Shown piece after piece: positions 7,344-17,626 of a DNA stretch of 64,000 bases; position 1 is the stretch's first letter; each line of letters opens with the position of its first letter. Below the pieces are notes generated by a model. That model was not told the origin of the DNA, made no database searches, and was given only the letters and a program-made list of their open reading frames with translations. The translations under genes were made by a program, and so were the position numbers. Source of the DNA: Paraliobacillus salinarum (lineage in GTDB: Bacteria > Bacillota > Bacilli > Bacillales > Amphibacillaceae); contig NZ_JACEFA010000004.1 in assembly GCF_014083865.1 (NCBI RefSeq), forward strand, positions 178,553 through 242,552, in the 5' to 3' direction.

Positions 7344-8849
7344 TTAAAAATTTCTCCATTGGCTCGGTGTTGCACCAACATTTTTCTTAAATTGTTTGTA
7401 AAAATAGGTGGTGTCAGAATAGCCTACTATAATTCCGATTTCTCCTGCACGGTAATGTGTTGTTTTTAATAACTCTTTTGCCTTTTCTAATCTATACCGA
7501 TTCAGATACTCAGAAAAAACAATTCCTAGTTCCTTTTGAAACAGTTGCCCTAAATAGATTGCGTTAACATGGAATTGTTGTCCTAAAGTCTTTAATGATA
7601 TTCCTTCGTTGTAATGCGCGTGAATAAAATCTAGTACATTCTGAACGATTGGACTTCGCTCACTTTTCTGTTCGTGAATGGATAGCATTAATTCATAGCA
7701 ATATTCCTTTAATATTTCTTTTAATTGATTAACATCCTGACTATAAGATATTTTTTCAACGGATGCTGTATAGTAAGATATATCATCCGTTTTAAGTGAA
7801 TAGTGAATATAAGATATAAAATCAAAGGTATATCTTCTAGCTACCTGTGGCGAGATATATTTAGAGTGGTGAACAAGATATTGAAAGAAAGTATCAATTA
7901 CGTTTAATGGCTCACCTTCTCGGTTAAGCATTTGCTTTACTATTTCATCCTTTAAAACTTGTTGTTCTTTCAACTCTCGCTGCTTGTTCACAACAAACCG
8001 ACTAGAAATCAATACATTAGGTTGAGAATATAATTCAAGTAAGCTGTTTTCTATCGCATTAGTAAAACTATCGACAATCGTTTCCATTTGCGAAACAGGT
8101 TCGCCCATTGATAAATAAAATAAGCCTGTTTTTAATTCCCCTGTTTTTAAATCATTTACTAAAGTTTGATTATCAGAATACAATTGCTCTTCGTTTAAAC
8201 CTTCGAAAATAATGATAAGTTCTTGGTTCGGACTATACAGACAGTCGGCTGTATAATTCGAATAAATATAATTTCTAATTGCATGCTTCGTTTCAGTATT
8301 TTGATAATTTTCAAAGCTTAAAATGGATACATTAAAATAAGGTTGGTTAAACGTTACATTATATAGCGATAGCCTTTCTAAACAATCATGCTTATCAATT
8401 TCACCATTTAAAAATTGCCATAATGCGTTATCTTTTAAAGTAAAAGAATGTTCTGCCTCATTCTTATCATTAATTACATTCATTTTTTGCCCAATATTTT
8501 GAAGGGTTGCAATTAGTTCAACTTCATCTACAGGCTTTACCAAGTAGTTTTCAACACCCAGCAATAAACTTTTTTTGATGTACTTAAATTCTTGATAACC
8601 AGTCAAAACAATACTTTTCATTTGCGGCTGAATTTCTATCGCTTTTTTTATTAATTCTAATCCTGTCATTCTATCCATTAATATATCAGTAATTAATAAG
8701 TCTATAGTATTATTTTCGATAAATTCTAAGGCTTGCTCTCCACTGTCAGCAGTCGCGACAATTTCAAACCCATAATCCTCCCAATCTAATAATGCTTTCA
8801 TTCCTGCTGTGATTATGGTTTCGTCATCAACAATAAGTACTTTATACAT
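7344..8849 (-). CDS. YesN-type response regulator with AraC output domain
   Basis: A 501-residue DNA-binding response regulator. The receiver domain (1-120) has the acidic pair in VLIVDDE, the phospho-acceptor Asp55 in LLITDILMD, and Lys in NYLVKPVDE. A ~270-residue linker of the YesN type follows. The C-terminal ~100 residues are a double helix-turn-helix of the AraC family (VLDFIHAHYNEGISLKTLGQQ, then RAGEIGIIVGYSDTTYFYKQFKK). Start choice: AAGAGGTGAT precedes the ATG at 8849; the longer frame begins inside the kinase gene without a site. It overlaps the kinase gene's end by eight bases. Its likely targets are the adjacent ABC importer and glycosidase operons. Confidence 0.92.
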   Translation of the reverse strand: MYKVLIVDDETIITAGMKALLDWEDYGFEIVATADSGEQALEFIENNTIDLLITDILMDRMTGLELIKKAIEIQPQMKSIVLTGYQEFKYIKKSLLLGVENYLVKPVDEVELIATLQNIGQKMNVINDKNEAEHSFTLKDNALWQFLNGEIDKHDCLERLSLYNVTFNQPYFNVSILSFENYQNTETKHAIRNYIYSNYTADCLYSPNQELIIIFEGLNEEQLYSDNQTLVNDLKTGELKTGLFYLSMGEPVSQMETIVDSFTNAIENSLLELYSQPNVLISSRFVVNKQRELKEQQVLKDEIVKQMLNREGEPLNVIDTFFQYLVHHSKYISPQVARRYTFDFISYIHYSLKTDDISYYTASVEKISYSQDVNQLKEILKEYCYELMLSIHEQKSERSPIVQNVLDFIHAHYNEGISLKTLGQQFHVNAIYLGQLFQKELGIVFSEYLNRYRLEKAKELLKTTHYRAGEIGIIVGYSDTTYFYKQFKKNVGATPSQWRNF

Positions 8850-10644
8850 GTCTATCACCTCTTTTAGGTATGGATAATATGACACTTATTCCCGCATATT
8901 CATTAGTTTGTATTGTAATCCCAAAAGCGTTTCCGTATTTTAATTTTAAACGCTGATGAATATTCCTTAAACCAATCGATTGGACCTCTTCATTCTCTAT
9001 CGTTTCAAGGTAGCGCATAACCTGATCTAGTCTCTCCTCTGTCATTCCTTTGCCATTGTCATCTACAATAATGTTTATTTGATCTTCTAGTTCTATCACT
9101 CGAATAATTAATTGATTGTCTAAACGATCTTTTTTAAATCCATGAATAAAATAATTCTCAATAATTGGTTGTAAAATTAATTTTTGTACAAGTATTTGTT
9201 TGACGTCACTAGGTACATCAAAACGAACTTGTAATTTATTGGGGTATTTAAACTGCATTAATTTTATATATTGATTCACGTTTTCTATTTCCGTATATAA
9301 AGGTACGGTATCATTGGACTGTAATGAATATCTAAATAGTTTAGATAAATGAAAAATCATTTTACCGGATGTCTGTGATCCTTCAACAATAGCTACCATT
9401 CTTATTGCTTCAAGCGTATTAAATAAAAAATGTGGATCGATTTGTGCTTGCAGTGCTTTTAATTCGGCTTGTTGTTGCTTAATATTCAGTAAATAAAATT
9501 GATGTATGTAAATATTCAGTTCGTTTAACATGGAATTTATATTGACGGCAATCTCTGTTAATTCATCTTTATGTTTCGATTCTGGAATTCTAGCATCCAA
9601 ATTCCTTTCTTCAACTTGGCGAATAACGGACACAATCGTCTTAATTCTCCTAGAATAATTAAATGTGATCGAATAAGTAACTAAAAGTGCAATTACAATA
9701 ACCGATATGATAAGAATCCACATGGTTCCTCTAATAACGGAGAGCTCTGCCCAACCTTTATCAGGAATTACACCGATATATGTAAATTCTCCTTTATTAG
9801 CAATGGTATTAACGTAATAATTAGCACTATCCCATTCTATTTCTGTTTCATTTGTTTCGTTCTTTATTTGATTAAGCATACTTATTGGAACACCATTATT
9901 AAATGCGTAAGCGATATCACCATCTCTGTCCAATAAAAAGAAAGAATTAGAAACACCTTCACGCTTCTTTAAAATTCTATCAATACGATCGGTTGAAAAA
10001 TAAAAAGATATCTCTCCAATATTTTTAAGAGTTACAGGGTTATTAATTATTTTTTTTATCGTAATTGTGTTCTTAAGTTTACGTTGACTTGGTAGTGATT
10101 CTTCTGCTACTTGTTCTATTCCTTGTCCTACTAAATTACCTAATATTAAGTCACTATCAACAATGCTATTATTCCATTGAATGTTATTATTAACTACTAA
10201 ATATTCAATCGTTGGGTCTTCTAATGAGCATATACTAATCGCATTTAATTCACTATCTTGACCAAAATAATTAGTGAAATATGTCTCGATATTATCAGGT
10301 ATAAAAGATTTATTCTGTGAAAATTTATCTAAGCGATATTCTAAATAGTCTACATAACCGTTATGAAGAACAAAAGAAATGTCATCAATTAAACCTTCGT
10401 TAATATATAAATCTCTTATTGACTTTTTTATATCTAAATCTTTATCTGAAACATAATCTTCGACTCTCTCTAGTGTTCTATTATTAATATTAACTTCTTT
10501 TTGAATAATAATATCCGAGTAGTACTTCGTTATTGTAACAATCAATACGATAACGGTTACAACAATTGTAATAGAAGATATTAAGAATAAACGATTAAAT
10601 ATATTATGAGTAAACCGTCGCAGAGCTTTTCTCCAGATTTTCAT
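8842..10644 (-). CDS. YesM-type sensor histidine kinase
   Basis: A 600-residue membrane kinase. TM1 (~18-40) and TM2 (~307-327) enclose a ~265-residue extracellular sensor domain (Cache-like in position), followed by HAMP (~328-380), the His_kinase domain with phospho-acceptor His405 in QIDPHFLFNTLEAIRM, and an ATPase domain with VDDNGKGM. The N-box reads IIENYFIHG, slightly unusual in having Tyr-Phe after Glu-Asn. YesM/YesN pairs normally sit beside CUT1 sugar importers and sense oligosaccharides, often through the importer's binding protein. It is translationally coupled to the regulator downstream. The ligand is inferred to be an N-glycan-derived oligosaccharide from context only. Confidence 0.92.
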   Translation of the reverse strand: MKIWRKALRRFTHNIFNRLFLISSITIVVTVIVLIVTITKYYSDIIIQKEVNINNRTLERVEDYVSDKDLDIKKSIRDLYINEGLIDDISFVLHNGYVDYLEYRLDKFSQNKSFIPDNIETYFTNYFGQDSELNAISICSLEDPTIEYLVVNNNIQWNNSIVDSDLILGNLVGQGIEQVAEESLPSQRKLKNTITIKKIINNPVTLKNIGEISFYFSTDRIDRILKKREGVSNSFFLLDRDGDIAYAFNNGVPISMLNQIKNETNETEIEWDSANYYVNTIANKGEFTYIGVIPDKGWAELSVIRGTMWILIISVIVIALLVTYSITFNYSRRIKTIVSVIRQVEERNLDARIPESKHKDELTEIAVNINSMLNELNIYIHQFYLLNIKQQQAELKALQAQIDPHFLFNTLEAIRMVAIVEGSQTSGKMIFHLSKLFRYSLQSNDTVPLYTEIENVNQYIKLMQFKYPNKLQVRFDVPSDVKQILVQKLILQPIIENYFIHGFKKDRLDNQLIIRVIELEDQINIIVDDNGKGMTEERLDQVMRYLETIENEEVQSIGLRNIHQRLKLKYGNAFGITIQTNEYAGISVILSIPKRGDRHV

Positions 10645-10754
10645 ATAGATAACCTCGAATCCAACTTTTTTTAATCATAGCACAATACGCATAAGAAAAT
10701 ATGAGACCTGGTTACCATTTATTCTAACAGTTAAACACAAAATAAAATTGAAAC

Positions 10755-10790
10755 AAAATCAAGCTGGAGTAATTTATCCAGCTTGATTTT
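10755..10790 (-). terminator. Intrinsic terminator after the solute-binding protein gene
   Basis: AAAATCAAGCTGGA pairs perfectly with TCCAGCTTGATTTT around an 8-base loop, ending in T on the minus strand. It separates the importer operon from the two-component genes. Confidence 0.88.
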
Positions 10791-10799
10791 CAAATATTG

Positions 10800-12245
10800 T
10801 TATTCCGTAGCTTTCCATTCATCAAATTGGCTTTGAATTTCTTGTATAACTTTATCAAGTCCTGCTTCTTTCAATTTTTTATTAAACTTCGGAAGGTATT
10901 CTTCTGGATCTACAGAGCCCGTAGCTAATGCAGGATAAAATTCATTAGAAATGTTCGTTATCGCTGCAAGTTCTGTTCTAATTGGATCGCTATTGAAATG
11001 AAAACCTAATGTCGGTGCTTCCATAGCTGAATCATTAAATTCTTGGAATTTCTCCCACTTATCTTTAGGATCATTTTCGTATAGGTATAAAATAAAGTGG
11101 TTTCCTAATGAATACGTTGGTACGTTATAACGTTCAATTCGTGCTGGAAGGTCTTCGATTACATCATCTTCATTTTTTGTATAATGTACATCTTCTATAC
11201 CTTTATCTACAAGGTTACGAAGATATGGGTCGGTATTTAATAGATTTAAAAATTCCATCGCTTTCTCTGGATTATCAGAAGTAGTTGAAATAGCTTGGAT
11301 AGCACCAGAAACAGAGTCATTGATTGTAACAGGTTGCTCTGCGGGCACAGAAACAATTTCATACTTTGCTGCACGACTCCATACTAAATCAGCATATGGC
11401 TGGGTATCTCCCATACGGACAAACCAATTTTCTACATCCATTGGCCAGCTATCTTTACTTGTAGCTGCATCTTGTTTTAAATATCCAGCATTAAAGTATT
11501 GGTGCATCGTCTTATACGTTTCCATTGTTAAATCAGATTCAAAGTGATTGATTACCTCATCTGTATTGCCTTCAAATGGAATAGCGAATGGCATTTCATT
11601 ATTAAAGATATAATCATATGGTAAATATGCATTAAAGGTTGCCATAGGTGTAATATTTGGCTCATTTTCCTTAATCACTTTTAGCATTGGTTCAAGATCT
11701 TCTAATCTTTTAACCTTGGAAAGATCAAAATCATACTTGTCTACTAATCGTTTGTTAAACGAATAAACCGTTTGTCTTGCTGCTTCTTTATTAGAAGGAA
11801 CACCATATATTTTTCCATCGACTTTAATTCCTTCTAAAAGCGTAGGATTGATCTCTTCTTTTAATTCTTTTCCTTCCTCATCTAACATATCATCAATTGC
11901 AACAAATGCACCTTTTTGAGCGTTTTGAATATAATTTGTTCCATTGGTAAATATAATATCAAATGGTTCACCAGAGTTAATCATTACTTGAGACTTTTGA
12001 TCCCAATCGCCCCAATCAATTTGTGTCATCTTTACAGTGGCATTAATTTTATCTTTAATGTAATCATTCACTTCTTCAAAAACTTTCTCCGTATCTGGTT
12101 GTGGTGTTCCAACAGTGTACCATTTAATCTCATATGTTTCACCATCTGATCCATTGTCTGCCGTGCTTTCTTCATCACCACACGCAGTAAGTATAAAACC
12201 TATTACTACAAATAACGCCAATAAAAACCCCAACTTCTTCTTCAT
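10800..12245 (-). CDS. ABC transporter solute-binding lipoprotein (LipO/YtcQ type, DUF3502)
   Basis: A 481-residue extracellular sugar-binding protein. The signal sequence ends in the lipobox LTAC, with Cys22 as the lipidated residue, followed by an acidic linker (GDEESTADNGSDGE). The mature protein starts YEIKWYTVGTPQPDTEKV, and the long C-terminal half matches the DUF3502 type that goes with LplB/YtcP permeases. It delivers oligosaccharide to the two permeases encoded just upstream (25 bases between stop and start). The counterpart in Streptococcus pneumoniae is an N-glycan-binding protein (established knowledge); assigning the same ligand here is inference from the neighbouring GH85, GH38 and GH125 genes. 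Confidence 0.9.
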   Translation of the reverse strand: MKKKLGFLLALFVVIGFILTACGDEESTADNGSDGETYEIKWYTVGTPQPDTEKVFEEVNDYIKDKINATVKMTQIDWGDWDQKSQVMINSGEPFDIIFTNGTNYIQNAQKGAFVAIDDMLDEEGKELKEEINPTLLEGIKVDGKIYGVPSNKEAARQTVYSFNKRLVDKYDFDLSKVKRLEDLEPMLKVIKENEPNITPMATFNAYLPYDYIFNNEMPFAIPFEGNTDEVINHFESDLTMETYKTMHQYFNAGYLKQDAATSKDSWPMDVENWFVRMGDTQPYADLVWSRAAKYEIVSVPAEQPVTINDSVSGAIQAISTTSDNPEKAMEFLNLLNTDPYLRNLVDKGIEDVHYTKNEDDVIEDLPARIERYNVPTYSLGNHFILYLYENDPKDKWEKFQEFNDSAMEAPTLGFHFNSDPIRTELAAITNISNEFYPALATGSVDPEEYLPKFNKKLKEAGLDKVIQEIQSQFDEWKATE

Positions 12246-12269
12246 TTCATCACTCCTCTTTCTGTTGTT

Positions 12270-13187
12270 TTATTCTTTAACGCCACCAATAGTAAGTCCG
12301 CTTATAAAATATTTTTGGAAAAACGGATACGATACCGCAATTGGCAAGGTGGCAATTACAACCATGGCCATTTTTGCTGATTCTTGTGGAATTGTACTAA
12401 ACAAGCTTTGTTGCATGTTAGCAACGTCCATATTCTCTCTCATAAATTCGAGGTTTGCCTCTATTTTCATTAATAATGATTGAAGTGGTACTAAATTAGG
12501 ATCATTAATATAAAGTAAAGCTTGAAACCAATCATTCCAATAACCTAGTGTACTAAACAAGGCAATTGTCGCAATCCCTGGTAAGGATAATGGAAATATA
12601 ATCTGAAAGAAAATACGCCATTCACTTGCTCCATCGATACGTGCTGATTCCAAGATTGATTCAGAAACTGATTTCATAAAGAATGTCCTCATGATAATTA
12701 TATAAAAGGCATTCATTGTAAGAGGCAGTATTAATGCCCAAACAGTATCTTTTAATTCAAGAAACTGTGTTACAACAATATACATCGGAACTAATCCACC
12801 ACTAAATAACATCGTAAAGAAAGCAAGCATTGTAAAGAATCGTCGATATTGAAATTGAGGTCTTGATATAGCATAAGCATAAAATGTTATCATTAATACA
12901 CTTATAGCTGTTCCAACAACGGTAACAAAAATGGATACACCATATGAACGAAATAATTGACCTCTCATGCTCCACAAATATTGATAGGCATCGCTACTCC
13001 AAGCTTCTGGTATAAGTTGAAAACCATTTTTCACAATACTTTGTTCACTAGTTAAAGAAATAATAACAACATAGATAAACGGAAAAATACATGCAATTGC
13101 TAAAATACCTAATAATACTGTAACAATTATATTTACAACCGGGTGTAATCGCTGAGGATCTCGATATTTTTTTCCCATGGTCTTCAT
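12270..13187 (-). CDS. Carbohydrate ABC transporter permease (YtcP/LplC type)
   Basis: A 305-residue inner-membrane permease with six predicted helices. The EAA loop that contacts the ATPase reads DGASEWRIFFQIIFPLSLPG (about residues 190-210). The N-terminal soluble stretch (KKYRDPQRLHPVVN) and the end (KYFISGLTIGGVKE) are typical of the LplC/YtcP branch of CUT1 importers. AAAGGAGG lies five bases before the ATG. It pairs with the LplB-type permease upstream; no ATP-binding gene is present, so a shared MsmX-type ATPase encoded elsewhere probably energises it. Confidence 0.93.
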   Translation of the reverse strand: MKTMGKKYRDPQRLHPVVNIIVTVLLGILAIACIFPFIYVVIISLTSEQSIVKNGFQLIPEAWSSDAYQYLWSMRGQLFRSYGVSIFVTVVGTAISVLMITFYAYAISRPQFQYRRFFTMLAFFTMLFSGGLVPMYIVVTQFLELKDTVWALILPLTMNAFYIIIMRTFFMKSVSESILESARIDGASEWRIFFQIIFPLSLPGIATIALFSTLGYWNDWFQALLYINDPNLVPLQSLLMKIEANLEFMRENMDVANMQQSLFSTIPQESAKMAMVVIATLPIAVSYPFFQKYFISGLTIGGVKE

Positions 13188-13256
13188 TTGACCTCCTTTC
13201 TAAATTTCCAATCCAATGGAGTGGTCGATAGCTAACCGTATGGTAAGTAATACAAG

Positions 13257-14186
13257 TTAGAACAGAGCACTCTCTTCGTCAATTTTTCGTACAATATAGT
13301 TTGTAATGATCACAAGTACGAAACCTACTACTGACTGATATAGTCCAGCTGCTGTACTCATACCGATATCACCCAAATTCATCAAACCGCGATAAACGAA
13401 TGTATCTATTACGTTTGTTACAGAATATAAGGCACCTGAATCCCTTGGTACTTGATAAAATAATCCAAAATCGGAGTTGAAAATCTTACCTATATTCATA
13501 ATGGTTAAAATAATCATTAGAGGTTTTAACATTGGTATAGTAATATTCTTGATTTGGTTCCATTTGGATGCTCCATCAATCATTGCGGCTTCATAATATG
13601 TTCGGTCAATACCTACAATTGAAGCTAAATAAACAATACTACCATAGCCGACGCCTTTCCATAAGCTCATAAATACAATAATAAACGGCCAGTATTTTGG
13701 CTCACTATACCAGGCTACTGGATCAATGTTGAACCATTCGAGAATATAATTTAACAATCCATAATCAGCGCTTAAAAAAGTGAAAACAAAGTAACTTCCG
13801 ATAACCCATGAAATAAAGTGAGGAAATAGAATGGAAGTCTGATAAAATTTCGATAATTTTTTACTTAACATCTCACTAAGTAAAATAGCTGTGGCTACTG
13901 CAAATACAAGCCCTAATACAATAAAAATAGTATTATACACAAGTGTGTTTCTTGTAATAATCCATGCGTCATCTGTACTAAATAAGTATTTAAAGTTGTC
14001 AAAACCTACCCATTCACTATTGATAACACTTGCGAAGAAGCCATCAGGATCTATCCGGAATTTTTTAAAAGCTAATACTTGCCCAAACATTGGTAGGTAA
14101 GCAAATATAAGAAGCCATATTGTTCCGGGTAAGACCATTAGAAGCCAAGTTCGATTTGTGTATATATCGCGTGCTATTTTTTTCAT
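13257..14186 (-). CDS. Carbohydrate ABC transporter permease (LplB type)
   Basis: A 309-residue permease, the first gene of the importer operon. It has six predicted helices and the EAA loop DGASKWNQIKNITIPMLKP (about residues 200-220). LplB features are the N-terminal LLMVLPGTIWLLIFAYLPMFG and the GLMNLGDIGMSTAAGLYQS segment near the end. GGAGGAG precedes the ATG. A cre-like box lies 145 bases upstream. It forms the heterodimeric channel with the permease gene that follows. Confidence 0.93.
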   Translation of the reverse strand: MKKIARDIYTNRTWLLMVLPGTIWLLIFAYLPMFGQVLAFKKFRIDPDGFFASVINSEWVGFDNFKYLFSTDDAWIITRNTLVYNTIFIVLGLVFAVATAILLSEMLSKKLSKFYQTSILFPHFISWVIGSYFVFTFLSADYGLLNYILEWFNIDPVAWYSEPKYWPFIIVFMSLWKGVGYGSIVYLASIVGIDRTYYEAAMIDGASKWNQIKNITIPMLKPLMIILTIMNIGKIFNSDFGLFYQVPRDSGALYSVTNVIDTFVYRGLMNLGDIGMSTAAGLYQSVVGFVLVIITNYIVRKIDEESALF

Positions 14187-14330
14187 TTTTCTCCTCCTTC
14201 GTGTTTAATAGAATTTCGGTATGCTGATTTTTTAGTATGTAACAAGTTATTGTCTGCTACATGGTTTACTAAGTAGTCCTAATGAATTATTACATTCCTT
14301 CAGTCAGTAGTTTGCTATTAAACAATTTAT

Positions 14331-14344
14331 TGTAAGCGCCTTCA
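14331..14344 (-). promoter_or_regulatory. cre-like box upstream of the importer operon
   Basis: TGTAAGCGCCTTCA fits the CcpA operator consensus TGWAARCGYTWNCW at 13 of 14 positions. It lies in the 14187-14489 intergenic region ahead of the lplB-type gene. That region otherwise holds the terminator of the glycosidase operon. Confidence 0.55.
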
Positions 14345-14455
14345 TAGTTATATTTTAAAGCTTTTCTCTACCGATTTATAGTTGATTAATTTTCGATTAA
14401 CTGCAAAAATCTTAGAAATAAATATTAAGATTAAACATTATTAAATAAATGAAAA

Positions 14456-14490
14456 AGTCTGCTGACATATAGACAGCAGACTCTTCATTT
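14456..14490 (-). terminator. Terminator of the glycosidase operon
   Basis: AGTCTGCTG (14456-14464) pairs with CAGCAGACT (14474-14482), flanked by A-rich and T-rich bases that extend the stem, right after the long GH38 gene. Confidence 0.75.
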
Positions 14491-17400
14491 TAAAATAGTA
14501 TTTTTATTGTTTTTATTTCATATGGTTTAATATTTAACGAAATAGATGATTCTGAAATGTTTCCAATAGGCTCTTCCATTAGATCTGTTTCAACCCATGA
14601 CTTGTACTTTTTGTGAACGATAAGAGGTACACTTCCTCTGCGACCTTCAAATTCATGTAAACGAACGATAATCTCCTTACCATCATATGCTGGTTTAATT
14701 GCATCAACCCAAACATGATCCGCAGTAGTTTCAATAAATGAATGATTACCTGTCCATTTCCCTTTCACTGCTAATATTGAATCATTTAACTCCCATGCCT
14801 TCACTTTTGTTTTTGCATCACGCCAATCACCTAAATGAGGGTAGAGCGAATAAGTAAATGCATGTTCGCCTATATCCGCTTCTGGATCGGGATGCATTGC
14901 AGCTTTTAATAAGGTTAATCGCATGACATTTTCTTTTATATCGTAGCCATACTTAGAATCATTTAGTAAGCTAACACCGTAATCCGGCTCTGATAAATCA
15001 GCCCACTGGTGGCCAACCGTTTCGAACTTCGCCATATCCCAGCTTGTATTCCAGTGTGTTGGACGTTTTACATTTCCATACTGAATATCATAAGTGGCTT
15101 CTGTAGCACGAATCTCTACTGGAAAGGCTACCTTTAGTAGTTTTCTCTTTTCTTTCCAATCAACAAAGGTTTGAAAGTCTATACGACGGTCATTATGATA
15201 AAAGGTTATCTTCTGCGTTATGGTGGTTTCATGATATAACCAAGTCGCTTCCATACTAAATGTAAGTAATCCATCTTCGGCTACTGTGAATGAAGTAAGT
15301 TCATTAATCTCTTCCATTTTTTCTTGATAAAAGAGGTCGATATCCCATGCATCATGAGCAAGTGGTTTGTCTTCAAAGATTTGTAGTACATTCCCTTTGC
15401 TACCATTAGCTAGTATCTGACGTTTTGCTTCTTTATCATAAATCTCAATAATATGCCCTTGTTCATCCCATTTAACATGATAAAATGGTGTTTCTAGTTT
15501 TTTATCATGATAGCTAAAACTTTTTGATGGCTCTGGTATTGTTTGTGATGGTTGAAAATGCAATTGGCTAACACCAAAAGAAGGTAAATTATCCACTTCA
15601 ACAAGCCAACCATCTTTCTGTCTTTGGTGATTCAATAGATTGTTATTATTATCTTTCCAGATACCAGCAGCATAATTAGTAAACTCTGAAATGAATACGT
15701 TTCTTTTTCCTGTTTGATGTATTGTATTGAATAGGATAACGGAAGCTTCTGCCTCTTCCTTCTGTCTACTAATAATGTTCGACTCCAAATTCTCCACCAA
15801 CTGAAGGGCTTCTGCATACTCTTCTTTAGCGTCTTCATATACTTCACGAATAGATGAGCCTGGGATGATATCATGAAATTGATTTCTTAATATTATTTCC
15901 CAACCACTCTTCAACTGTTTATTCATTTCTAACATTTGATCCTCTGATAGCCAAGAAGCTAAGAACTCTGCTCTACGATACATAAGTTCAAGTTTCCGAT
16001 TCATTTTTTTTATAAATGCTTGACTTGTGTAAGTACCACGGTGATATTCTAAATAAAGTTCACCATCCCATTTATGAACATAACCAGAAGATTGTTCTAC
16101 ATTTTCATGTAATTTATTAAAGAAAGTATTGGCAATTGATGTTTTCACATTTGGCATTCCTGGTAATTGATCAAATCTTCGTCGCATTTCAAGCATATGA
16201 CGATTAACTCCACCACCACCATCTCCATAACCATAAGAAAGTAATAAATCCTTAGATAAATCCTTATCCCGGTAGCTCTCCCATGCCCCTCGTACTGTTT
16301 TTGCTGTGATGAAGCCATTATACGTATAGAACCAAGAATCTGCATCATTCCAAGGTTCTGGAGTAGTAATAAAATGTGTTAAAATCTCTGTTCCATCAAT
16401 CCCCTTCCAATAAAAGGTGTCATGTGGCATACGATTATACTGATTCCAGCTTATCTTTGTTGTCATCATTGTTTTAATACCTGACTTTTGTAAAATCTGA
16501 GGTAACGCCCAGCTATAACCAAAGACATCAGGTAACCATAAGTACTGACAATCCACACCAAACTCCTCTTTGAAAAACCTTTTTCCGTGTAAGATTTGTC
16601 GAACAAGTGACTCACCACTTGGAATATTACAGTCAGCTTCTAACCACATTGCACCTCCGACTTCCCAATTCCCATCTGCTACCTTCTGTTTTATTTGCTG
16701 ATAAATTTCCGGATAGTCTTCTTTTATATAACGATATAGTTGTGGTTGTGTTTGTAAAAATAAATATTCAGGGAACTGTTTCATTAACTGTAATACCGTT
16801 GAAAAGGAACGTGCTGACTTTTCCCTAGTATTTCTTAATCGCCATAGCCAAGCAACATCAATATGTGTATGTCCAACAGCATGTATAGTGATATCAGAAT
16901 GTTTCTCTACTGCTTCAACTGCTCGACTTAAATTAGCTTCTGCTTGATAACAGGATTGATAAAAAACGTCACTTCCTGGTTCAGTCCAATCAATCGTCTT
17001 AAATGTATCTTGAAGCATTTGTTTGATAATAGAATAATGCTCATCATTTTCATTACTTTCTTTTAATACTTCGTAAGCAGCTAATAAAGTGTAATATAAC
17101 TGATCCAATTGCTTATCTAACCAACCGATTTTTGCCGTTTCCAATTTGAATTCATTTTCAATTGGGATACCTCCGCCTTCAAGTCCAGACCAAAGTCTGA
17201 AATCTAATTGAAGTGGGGCTGTTTGAAGCTCCTTATCAAACAGAACTTCCTCGTGATTAGAATCAACACCTTGATACGGTTTACCATTTACAAATAATAA
17301 GGATTCGAAACCGGAGTTATTTCCTCCGCCTGTTTTACCGAACGAAAAGAGCCCTACCATTTGCTTGTCCTGAAATTGCAAATGTTGATCTATTTCAGCA

Positions 17401-17603
17401 TGTAACCATAGATAACGGTCTCTTCCTTTCCAATAATCTCCCAGTTTCATATAGATTTTCTCGTTGTAGTTTCTCGGTGGGTGATTGCCAATTTGTCCAT
17501 CATCTTCATACGTATAAAAATGTGGAATATCAAAACAATCACGATAACGATAGCCTTCCAATTCATTGATACGCGCTTCAAATTTCCTTTCGGTTAAAAA
17601 CAT
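14490..17603 (-). CDS. GH38 alpha-mannosidase, long class II-like form
   Basis: A 1037-residue retaining alpha-mannosidase related to the cytosolic/vacuolar class II mannosidases. It has an N-terminal accessory domain (1-235), then the catalytic domain with zinc ligands His247 and Asp249 in HTHIDVAW. Asp359 in WLPDVFGYSWALPQ is both ligand and nucleophile, and His577 in RNQFHDIIPGSS is the last ligand. The GYGDGGGG loop is at 458-465. The middle helical and C-terminal beta domains follow. There is no signal peptide, so it is cytoplasmic. It is the last gene of the operon starting at 24249. Its architecture differs from the MngB-like 899-residue enzyme upstream, so the two probably cleave different mannose linkages (inference). 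Confidence 0.94.
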   Translation of the reverse strand: MFLTERKFEARINELEGYRYRDCFDIPHFYTYEDDGQIGNHPPRNYNEKIYMKLGDYWKGRDRYLWLHAEIDQHLQFQDKQMVGLFSFGKTGGGNNSGFESLLFVNGKPYQGVDSNHEEVLFDKELQTAPLQLDFRLWSGLEGGGIPIENEFKLETAKIGWLDKQLDQLYYTLLAAYEVLKESNENDEHYSIIKQMLQDTFKTIDWTEPGSDVFYQSCYQAEANLSRAVEAVEKHSDITIHAVGHTHIDVAWLWRLRNTREKSARSFSTVLQLMKQFPEYLFLQTQPQLYRYIKEDYPEIYQQIKQKVADGNWEVGGAMWLEADCNIPSGESLVRQILHGKRFFKEEFGVDCQYLWLPDVFGYSWALPQILQKSGIKTMMTTKISWNQYNRMPHDTFYWKGIDGTEILTHFITTPEPWNDADSWFYTYNGFITAKTVRGAWESYRDKDLSKDLLLSYGYGDGGGGVNRHMLEMRRRFDQLPGMPNVKTSIANTFFNKLHENVEQSSGYVHKWDGELYLEYHRGTYTSQAFIKKMNRKLELMYRRAEFLASWLSEDQMLEMNKQLKSGWEIILRNQFHDIIPGSSIREVYEDAKEEYAEALQLVENLESNIISRQKEEAEASVILFNTIHQTGKRNVFISEFTNYAAGIWKDNNNNLLNHQRQKDGWLVEVDNLPSFGVSQLHFQPSQTIPEPSKSFSYHDKKLETPFYHVKWDEQGHIIEIYDKEAKRQILANGSKGNVLQIFEDKPLAHDAWDIDLFYQEKMEEINELTSFTVAEDGLLTFSMEATWLYHETTITQKITFYHNDRRIDFQTFVDWKEKRKLLKVAFPVEIRATEATYDIQYGNVKRPTHWNTSWDMAKFETVGHQWADLSEPDYGVSLLNDSKYGYDIKENVMRLTLLKAAMHPDPEADIGEHAFTYSLYPHLGDWRDAKTKVKAWELNDSILAVKGKWTGNHSFIETTADHVWVDAIKPAYDGKEIIVRLHEFEGRRGSVPLIVHKKYKSWVETDLMEEPIGNISESSISLNIKPYEIKTIKILF

Positions 17604-17626
17604 ATTTTCACCCCGGCTTCTTTTAT

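Noticed and set aside
7118..7381. 87-codon open frame on the minus strand
   Set aside because: It is made largely of DnaA-box sequence, overlaps the end of the response-regulator gene, has no ribosome-binding site and no recognisable protein pattern.
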